Assembly: GCA_046723355.1 (NCBI GenBank)
Contig: JBKOUJ010000080.1
Span: 1-9,285, forward strand
Length of the DNA: 9,285 nt
Direction: 5' to 3'
Origin: 13-2-20CM-68-14 sp046723355
GTDB taxonomy: Bacteria; Actinomycetota; Thermoleophilia; Gaiellales; Gaiellaceae
Part shown: positions 5,145 through 9,285 of the stretch, one piece after another
Position numbering within the stretch: position 1 is the first letter of the stretch
How the letters are laid out: each line of letters begins with the position of its first letter
Translations under genes and position numbers: made by a program
The notes under the pieces: model-generated
The model's database searches: none
What the model was told of the DNA's origin: nothing
What the model saw: the letters and a program-made list of their open reading frames with translations, nothing else

Positions 5145-6464
5145 GTGAAAAGGCGCCTTGTGCGGGCGGTTCTCGGCTCACTGGCCATAGTTCTGGCGCT
5201 CGCAGCCGCCGCCCACGCCGCCTCGAAGCCGCGGGTCCTGGCGATCAAGTTTCCGCTCGAGATCAACCCGGTCACGCAGGACTATGTCAACCACCAGCTC
5301 GACCGCGCGCAGAACGACCACTACGACGCGGCTGTGATCATGCTCGACACGCCGGGCGGCCTCTCGAGCTCAATGGAGTCGATCTACAAGAAGGAGCTCG
5401 CATCGAAGATCCCGGTGATCGTCTACGTCGCGCCCAAGGGCGCTGCCGCGGCGTCAGCCGGAGTTTTCGTCGCAGAGGCGGCCGACGTGCTCGCGATGGC
5501 GCCGGACACGAACATCGGCTCGTCGACCCCGATCGACCAGAGCGGCGGCAACCTCGGCTCAGACCTGCGCCGCAAGGTGATCAACCACTTCGCCGCCAAG
5601 CTGCGCACGCTCGCGGAGAACCACGGCCGGAACGGCGACTGGGCCGAGCAGGCCGTCCGCAAGGCGTCGAACCTGACCGAACGGCAGGCGCTCCGCAGGA
5701 ACGTGATCGACGTGGTCGCCCCCGACCTGCCGACGCTCCTCCGCAAGATCGACGGCCGCGTGACGATCCCTAACCACTACAAGCTGCATACGGCGAACGC
5801 GGACATCACGTATGCCAATCCAGGCTTCTTCACACGCCTCCTGAACGTCCTGATCGACCCGAACCTGATCACGCTGCTGTTCCTGGCGGGGCTGGCCGGA
5901 ATCGGCTACGAGATCTTCCATCCGGGCGTCGTCCTGCCCGGCGCGCTGGGCGCGGTCGCGCTCGTGACGGCGCTGTTCGGCTTCTCGATCCTGCCGATCA
6001 GCTGGGCCGGCCTCGCGCTTCTCCTGCTCGGGATCGCGCTCTTCGTCATCGACGCTCACGTGACGAGCCACGGCGCGTTGACCGTGGCCGGCCTGATCAG
6101 CTTCATCGTCGGGGCGCTGATGCTGTTCCGAAACGCACCGTCGCCGTACCACGCCAACGTCTGGCTGATCGCCTCGATCGCGGTGGTGCTCGGAGCGGGC
6201 TGGGCCTTCGCGATCTCGAAGGCGATCCAGGTCCGCCGGACACCCGTCTCGGTCGGTCCGCAGCAGATGGTCGGCGAGATCGGCGAGTTTCGCGGCGACG
6301 GCCAGGTCTTCGTCCGGGGGGAGCTCTGGCGCGCCCGGGTGCGGGAAGGCGCGTCACTCAGGCGCGGAGAGAAGGTCCGCGTCGACGCCGTCGATCCAAG
6401 CCTCGTGCTCGACGTCGAACCGGCGGAACCTGTCGAGCCCGCCGACCCCGCCACGGTCACCTGA
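5145..6464 (+). CDS. NfeD-family membrane-bound ClpP-class serine protease
   Basis: Long-form NfeD proteins join a ClpP/SppA-like Ser-Lys protease domain to membrane helices and a C-terminal OB fold, and work with stomatin-type proteins in membrane quality control. In this 439-residue product, 1-26 is a signal peptide (ending AAAAHAAS). The protease domain spans about 30-200, with LDTPGG (67-72) and the nucleophile Ser104 in KGAAAASAGVF. Lys144, 40 residues later and before NHFAAKLRTLAENHGRN, is the likely general base, by analogy with Ser97/Lys138 in Pyrococcus horikoshii PH1510. Five hydrophobic segments lie at about 240-258, 262-284, 287-306, 311-328 and 339-361. The NfeD OB domain is at about 366-425 (GEIGEFR, GELWRARV, GEKVRVDAVD). 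GTG 5145 was preferred to the ATG at 5070, which would put a long charged tail before the signal peptide. Confidence 0.9.
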   Translation: MKRRLVRAVLGSLAIVLALAAAAHAASKPRVLAIKFPLEINPVTQDYVNHQLDRAQNDHYDAAVIMLDTPGGLSSSMESIYKKELASKIPVIVYVAPKGAAAASAGVFVAEAADVLAMAPDTNIGSSTPIDQSGGNLGSDLRRKVINHFAAKLRTLAENHGRNGDWAEQAVRKASNLTERQALRRNVIDVVAPDLPTLLRKIDGRVTIPNHYKLHTANADITYANPGFFTRLLNVLIDPNLITLLFLAGLAGIGYEIFHPGVVLPGALGAVALVTALFGFSILPISWAGLALLLLGIALFVIDAHVTSHGALTVAGLISFIVGALMLFRNAPSPYHANVWLIASIAVVLGAGWAFAISKAIQVRRTPVSVGPQQMVGEIGEFRGDGQVFVRGELWRARVREGASLRRGEKVRVDAVDPSLVLDVEPAEPVEPADPATVT

Positions 6465-6491
6465 GGCGATCGCTTGCGACGCCGACCTGGA

Positions 6492-6518
6492 GGACGTCGC
6501 GGCTTCGCCGGGGCGTCC
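6492..6518 (+). other. Imperfect hairpin after nfeD
   Basis: GGACG (6492-6496) pairs with CGTCC (6514-6518), enclosing a CGGC-TTC-GCCG stem-loop (6500-6510) across an internal bulge. It lies 27 bases after the nfeD stop and upstream of the slipin promoter. No T-run follows, so termination is possible but unproven. Confidence 0.3.
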
Positions 6519-6574
6519 GATTCGACCCGCTTGGCGATGCGAGTACCCCTGGACGCCTCCCGAGACAGATCTCT

Positions 6575-6580
6575 TAGGAT
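6575..6580 (+). promoter_or_regulatory. Possible -10 element of the slipin gene
   Basis: TAGGAT (TANNNT) lies in a small AT-rich patch 27 bases before the slipin ATG, which would give a leader of about 20 bases carrying the Shine-Dalgarno. No clear -35 accompanies it. The 143-bp gap after nfeD leaves room for a separate promoter. Confidence 0.35.
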
Positions 6581-6596
6581 CGTGGCCCTCCACCCG

Positions 6597-6602
6597 AAAG
6601 GA
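6597..6602 (+). promoter_or_regulatory. Ribosome binding site of the slipin gene
   Basis: AAAGGA lies five bases before the ATG at 6608 and fixes that start. Confidence 0.65.
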
Positions 6603-6607
6603 CTCCG

Positions 6608-7381
6608 ATGACTGCAGCGCTTCTCGTCGTCGCCGTAATCGCCTTCCTGCTGATCCTCTTCCTGATCTCGGCGATCAAGGTCGCGCGCGAGTACGAGCGC
6701 GGCATCATCTTCCGCCTCGGCCGGCTGCTGGCGCAGCCCAAGGGGCCCGGCCTCTTCCTGCTGATCCCGATCGTCGACCGGATGGTCAAGGTCGACCTGC
6801 GCACCGTGACGCTCAACATCCCGCCCCAGGAAGTGATCACGAAGGACAACGTGCCGGTGCGAGTCAACGCCGTCGCGTACTTCCGGATCATCGAGCCGAA
6901 GGCGGCGATCGTCCAGGTCGAGAACTTCATGGTTGCCACGTCGCAGATCGCGCAGACGACGCTTCGCTCGGTGCTCGGCCAGCACCAGCTCGACGAGCTG
7001 CTCTCCGAACGCGAGAAGATCAACTCAATCCTCCAGGGCATCATTGACGAGGCCACCTCGCCGTGGGGGATCAAGGTCTCGATCGTCGAGGTCAAGGACG
7101 TCGAGATCCCCTCGGGGATGCAGCGCGCGATGGCACGGCAGGCCGAAGCCGAGCGCGAGCGGCGCGCGAAGGTGATCAACGCCGAAGGCGAGTTCCAGGC
7201 CTCCGAGCGGCTGAAAGACGCTGCCATGGTGATCGGCGACCATCCGATCGCGCTCCAGCTTCGCTATCTGCAGACGCTGCTGGAGCTCGGCGGCTCGCAA
7301 TCGACGACGATCGTCTTCCCGACGCCGATCGACCTGATCAAGCCGTTCCTCGAGAAGCAGAACAGCGGCGGGTCGAGCTGA
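6608..7381 (+). CDS. Slipin (stomatin/prohibitin/SPFH-family membrane protein)
   Basis: Slipins are membrane-anchored scaffold proteins that oligomerise and organise membrane domains. They are usually encoded beside NfeD proteases, and the Pyrococcus horikoshii stomatin PH1511 is cut by its NfeD partner PH1510. The 257-residue protein has one N-terminal membrane segment (about 3-23), then the SPFH domain (about 24-185) with EYERGIIFRLGRL (29-41), GPGLFLLIPIVD (46-57) and RTVTLNIPPQEVITKDNVPVRVNAVAYF (65-92, in pieces). The stomatin block SEREKINSILQGIIDEATSPWGIKV covers about 133-157. A charged, Ala- and Glu-rich helix (about 171-205) is the predicted coiled-coil part. The hydrophobic STTIVFPTPIDLI (232-244) near the end resembles the C-terminal stretch cut by NfeD in the archaeal pair. 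Its TGA overlaps the first codon of the galT frame. Confidence 0.92.
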   Translation: MTAALLVVAVIAFLLILFLISAIKVAREYERGIIFRLGRLLAQPKGPGLFLLIPIVDRMVKVDLRTVTLNIPPQEVITKDNVPVRVNAVAYFRIIEPKAAIVQVENFMVATSQIAQTTLRSVLGQHQLDELLSEREKINSILQGIIDEATSPWGIKVSIVEVKDVEIPSGMQRAMARQAEAERERRAKVINAEGEFQASERLKDAAMVIGDHPIALQLRYLQTLLELGGSQSTTIVFPTPIDLIKPFLEKQNSGGSS

Positions 7382-8277
7382 ACCAGAACCCGGCGGGGGA
7401 GCTCCGACAGGACCCGGTCACCCGCCAGTGGGTCGTCGTCGCGCCGGGACGCGCGCAGCGGCCGGGTGCCAGCGCGCGTGCTGACCTCGACCTGCCCACG
7501 GAGGACGAGCTGCTCTCGTGCCCGTTCTGCGAGGGCCGCGAGGACCGCACGCCGCCCGAGACGTTCCGCGTCGGCGGCGGCAGGCCGGACACGCCCGGGT
7601 GGACGGTGCGCGTCGTTCCGAACCTCTACCCCGTCTTCGAGCACCACGAGGTGGTCGTCTCGACGCCGCGCCACGTGCGCTCGTTCGCGGAGCTCGACGA
7701 GGACGAGGTCGGCGGAGTGGCGACGGCCTGGCGTGAGCGCTCGCGCGCCGCGCGAGAGGCCGGCTTCTCCTACGTCCACGCGCTCCTCAACGAGGGTCGC
7801 GAGGCCGGAGCGAGCCTGCCGCACAGCCACACACAGCTTGCGTGGTTCGAGGCCGCTCCACCTGCGGTCGAAGCAGAGACCGGCGACGACTGCGCGGTCT
7901 GCGAGCACATCGAGGCCGAGGTCGGAAACGGCGCGCGGCTCGTCCTCGAAGGGGGCGGACTCGCCGTGCTCGCCGCCTACGGCGGGCGGCTGCCGTACGA
8001 GCTGCTGATCGCGTCGACCACTCACACCGACGGAAGCGCCTTCGAGTCCGAGCTGCTCGAACCCGCACTCGGCCTCCTCGCGGAGTCGCTTCGGCGCGTG
8101 CACGCGATCGAGGGACCCGTGCCGCTGAACGCGTGGCTGCATGACCGCGGCCATTGGCACATCGAGGTGCTGCCGCGTCTGACCGTCTTCGCCGGCATCG
8201 AGCTCGGCGCCGGGATCTATGTGAACTCGCTCGCGCCGGAGGCGGCGGCCGCGGCGTTGCGCGACGCGGTCATCTGA
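7378..8277 (+). CDS. galT: GalT-family sugar-1-phosphate nucleotidyltransferase (galactose-1-phosphate uridylyltransferase-like)
   Basis: GalT enzymes of the HIT superfamily pass a nucleotide through a covalent histidine intermediate; the classic reaction is UDP-glucose with galactose-1-phosphate in the Leloir pathway. The 299 residues have ELRQDPVTRQWVVVAPGRAQRP (8-29, in pieces), zinc cysteines Cys48 and Cys51 in CPFC, a likely ligand His99 in TPRHVRSF, and the active-site motif HSHTQ (149-153), where His151 should be the nucleophile. A second CAVC at 172-175 and GHWHIEVLPR (258-267) match GalT-like proteins. Whether the sugar is galactose is not certain; related enzymes use ADP-glucose. 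No ATG, GTG or TTG is in frame near the conserved N-terminus. The CTG at 7378, overlapping the slipin TGA as CTGA, is the only sensible start. No galK or galE is in the window. Confidence 0.82.
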   Translation: MNQNPAGELRQDPVTRQWVVVAPGRAQRPGASARADLDLPTEDELLSCPFCEGREDRTPPETFRVGGGRPDTPGWTVRVVPNLYPVFEHHEVVVSTPRHVRSFAELDEDEVGGVATAWRERSRAAREAGFSYVHALLNEGREAGASLPHSHTQLAWFEAAPPAVEAETGDDCAVCEHIEAEVGNGARLVLEGGGLAVLAAYGGRLPYELLIASTTHTDGSAFESELLEPALGLLAESLRRVHAIEGPVPLNAWLHDRGHWHIEVLPRLTVFAGIELGAGIYVNSLAPEAAAAALRDAVI

Positions 8278-8279
8278 GC

Positions 8280-8308
8280 GGGACTGTCTCCCGAACGGGG
8301 ACTGTCCC
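8280..8308. repeat. REP-like hairpin between galT and the MerR-like gene; possible bidirectional terminator
   Basis: Two copies of GGGACTGTC (8280-8288 and 8298-8306) each start a small palindrome: GGGA-CTGTC-TCCC (8280-8292) and GGGAC-T-GTCCC (8298-8308). The whole can also fold as one hairpin of 12 positions with one T-T mismatch and one G-T wobble around a CGAAC loop. It starts three bases after the galT stop in a convergent gap. There is no T-run, so it may be a REP-type repeat rather than a classical terminator. Confidence 0.5.
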
Positions 8309-8339
8309 AGAAACGGTTGGTGGGGCCCTCCCGCCGCCG

Positions 8340-8645
8340 CTAGGCGGGGGCCTTCGCCCTGGCCTCGGCCTCTCGGAAGCGCCGGGCCGCGTCGATCGCC
8401 GCGCCGAGGTTGAGGCCCTTGTCCTTGGCCTGCTTGATCAGCATCACGGTCTCGAGCGCGTCGATGTCGTAGATCCGCTGCTTCTTGCCCTTGGTCGGAA
8501 TCTGCGCCTTGTTCGTCCAGTAGTCGAGCTGCATCTTCGAGATGCCGGCGATCTGGCAAACCTGGCCGAGGTAGAGCTCAACCTTGTCGAGATGCTCGGA
8601 GAGGTCGATCGGCTCGAGGAGCTCAACGTTCTTGCTGTAGTTCAT
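8340..8645 (-). CDS. Small MerR-like winged-helix DNA-binding protein
   Basis: The protein of 101 residues has an N-terminal tail (1-22) and a MerR-type helix-turn-helix: LYLGQVCQIAGISKMQLDYW (about 24-43), the wing NKAQIPTKGKKQRIYDIDALE (45-65, in pieces) and the following helices VMLIKQAKDKGLNLGAAIDAARRF (67-90, in pieces). It lacks the long coiled coil and effector domain of classical MerR proteins and has no cysteines suited to metal binding, so it is probably an architectural or housekeeping regulator. The ATG at 8645 is set by an ideal AAGGAG seven bases upstream. It converges on galT and lies downstream of gyrA on the same strand, separated by 124 bp with its own likely promoter and two palindromes that could be operators. 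Its targets are unknown. Confidence 0.82.
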   Translation of the reverse strand: MNYSKNVELLEPIDLSEHLDKVELYLGQVCQIAGISKMQLDYWTNKAQIPTKGKKQRIYDIDALETVMLIKQAKDKGLNLGAAIDAARRFREAEARAKAPA

Positions 8646-8652
8646 GACACCT

Positions 8653-8658
8653 CTCCTT
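8653..8658 (-). promoter_or_regulatory. Ribosome binding site of the MerR-like gene
   Basis: On the minus strand AAGGAG lies seven bases before the ATG at 8645. It is the best Shine-Dalgarno match in the window and fixes the start. Confidence 0.8.
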
Positions 8659-8692
8659 GCGGCGGCCGTCGTGCGGCGTTTTCCTACTTTGG

Positions 8693-8698
8693 AACATA
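8693..8698 (-). promoter_or_regulatory. Possible -10 element of the MerR-like gene
   Basis: On the minus strand TATGTT (8698-8693) fits TANNNT in the AT-rich gap and would give a leader of about 40 bases. The -35 position (TTCTAA, 8721-8716) is a weak match. The 9-bp inverted repeat at 8725-8746 lies just upstream of it. Confidence 0.4.
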
Positions 8699-8724
8699 CT
8701 GCGACCCATCTTGAATTAGAAGGG

Positions 8725-8746
8725 CTGCAATAGAAAACTATTGCAG
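8725..8746. repeat. Perfect 9-bp inverted repeat upstream of the MerR-like gene
   Basis: CTGCAATAG (8725-8733), AAAA, CTATTGCAG (8738-8746). It is AT-rich in a GC-rich genome and sits between the gyrA stop and the likely MerR-gene promoter. It may be an operator for a dimeric regulator, perhaps the MerR-like protein itself, or a terminator for gyrA. The sequence after it on the minus strand (CCCTTCTAATTC) has few T residues. Confidence 0.65.
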
Positions 8747-8756
8747 AATCCGCGCA

Positions 8757-8769
8757 CTTCTACTAGAAG
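8757..8769. repeat. 13-bp palindrome next to the gyrA stop
   Basis: CTTCTA-C-TAGAAG is a perfect 6-bp inverted repeat with a one-base centre, directly after the gyrA TAG on the minus strand. The half-site TAGAAG recurs at 8717-8722. The central spacing suits a protein-binding site better than an RNA hairpin. Confidence 0.5.
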
Positions 8770-9285
8770 CTACGTCGAAATGCTGCTCGGATCCGGCTCC
8801 GGGACGGCTTCCTCGACTGTCCCGTTTTCGTCGGATTCGACGACCGGGGCGAGCGCCGAAACCGTTTCGTCGTGGGTCTTGAACCGCATCACGATCACAC
8901 CCTGGGTCGCGCGGCCGGAGCGCTTGATGTCGACGACTGGCATGCGGATGACGGTGCCGCCGGTCGAAATCAGCATCACCTGGTAGCCATCGCGAACGAC
9001 GCGGGCTCCGACCAGCCGGCCCTTGCCCTCGACGAGCTGGGCCGTCTTGACGCCGAGGCCGCCGCGGCCCTTGCGCGGGTAGTCCGCGAGCTTCGTGCGC
9101 TTGCCGTAGCCGTTCTCGGTGACGACGAGCAGGTCGCCCTCGTTGGCGCCGACGACGTCCATCGATATCACCTCGTCGCCCTTGCGCAGACCCATGCCCT
9201 TGACTCCGCCGGTGTCGCGGCCCATCGGACGCGCCTCCTTCTCGGCGAAGCGGATCGCCTGGCCCATCCGGGACACCATCAGGAT
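8770..9285 (-). CDS. gyrA: DNA gyrase subunit A, C-terminal part (runs off right edge)
   Basis: The last 171 codons of gyrA are present. Gyrase subunit A cuts and rejoins DNA, and its C-terminal beta-pinwheel wraps DNA so that gyrase adds negative supercoils. The visible part holds repeat units of that pinwheel: SRMGQAIRFAEKEARPMGRDTGGVKGM, VTENGYGKRTKLADYPRKGRGGLGV and MLISTGGTVIRMPVVDIKRSGRATQGV (in pieces), all close to the GyrA consensus. The signature GQAIRF and the ENGYGKRT block separate it from most ParC proteins. The catalytic tyrosine domain and the GyrA box are outside the window. The product ends with an acidic, poorly conserved tail (VESDENGTVEEAVPEPDPSS). The frame continues past 9285, so the methionine codon at 9279 is internal. 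Confidence 0.93.
   Translation of the reverse strand: MLMVSRMGQAIRFAEKEARPMGRDTGGVKGMGLRKGDEVISMDVVGANEGDLLVVTENGYGKRTKLADYPRKGRGGLGVKTAQLVEGKGRLVGARVVRDGYQVMLISTGGTVIRMPVVDIKRSGRATQGVIVMRFKTHDETVSALAPVVESDENGTVEEAVPEPDPSSIST

Noticed and set aside
4787..5773. 328-codon plus-strand open frame
   Set aside because: It overlaps the amidase 5' end and nfeD in other frames, and the peptide is low-complexity Arg/Pro/Ala.
7063..7377. GTG 7063 as start of galT
   Set aside because: It would put 105 codons inside slipin in another frame, with no GalT similarity before residue 8 of the proposed protein.
8814..8827. GACTGTCCC in the gyrA 3' end resembling the REP-like repeat
   Set aside because: It is inside coding sequence, lacks the palindromic partner, and a 9-base match is easily chance.
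1..9285. tRNA, rRNA, CRISPR, transposase, prophage or defence genes
   Set aside because: None was seen on either strand. Coding density is high and almost all space is taken by recognisable housekeeping or envelope genes.

Overview
This is a gene-dense, high-GC stretch of bacterial chromosome with frequent GTG starts, 4-bp stop/start overlaps and several starts that look leaderless. Together with the actinobacterial-style secreted PGRP amidase and the gene content, this suggests an Actinomycetota genome, perhaps of the Thermoleophilia type; that placement is inference. No tRNA, rRNA, CRISPR array, prophage or transposase gene is visible.

Left part (1-2380, minus strand): a fatty-acid synthesis (FAS II) operon read right to left. 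An ECF-type sigma factor (2380-1769) overlaps fabZ (1772-1332) by GTGA. A 142-bp spacer with two strong hairpins follows, then fabH (1189-176), which overlaps fabD (from 179, running off the left edge), again by GTGA. The spacer is an open frame of 48 codons whose start overlaps the fabZ stop and whose stop overlaps the fabH start. It is flanked by near-identical 12-bp direct repeats, so it looks like a small inserted element.

Centre (2381-5144): a short biotin-protein ligase gene (birA, plus strand) diverges from the sigma-fab operon. The two share a 22-bp gap that holds one symmetrical -10 element (TAGTCTA) readable in both directions. birA converges on a 700-codon secreted PGRP-type N-acetylmuramoyl-L-alanine amidase (minus strand); their TAG stops overlap in a CTAG. 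A 73-bp divergent promoter region separates the amidase from nfeD.

Right part (5145-9285): on the plus strand lie nfeD (membrane ClpP-class serine protease), a slipin/stomatin gene (a known NfeD partner family) and a GalT-like nucleotidyltransferase. The GalT frame overlaps the slipin stop and has only a CTG as a sensible start. It converges, across a REP-like hairpin, on a small MerR-like DNA-binding protein (minus). Upstream of that gene, an AT-rich region with two palindromes separates it from the 3' end of gyrA (minus, running off the right edge).

The strongest leads are the bidirectional leaderless promoter linking BirA to fatty-acid genes, the hairpin insert between fabZ and fabH, the sigma factor heading a FAS II operon, the minimal BirA with an altered signature motif, and the CTG-start galT.
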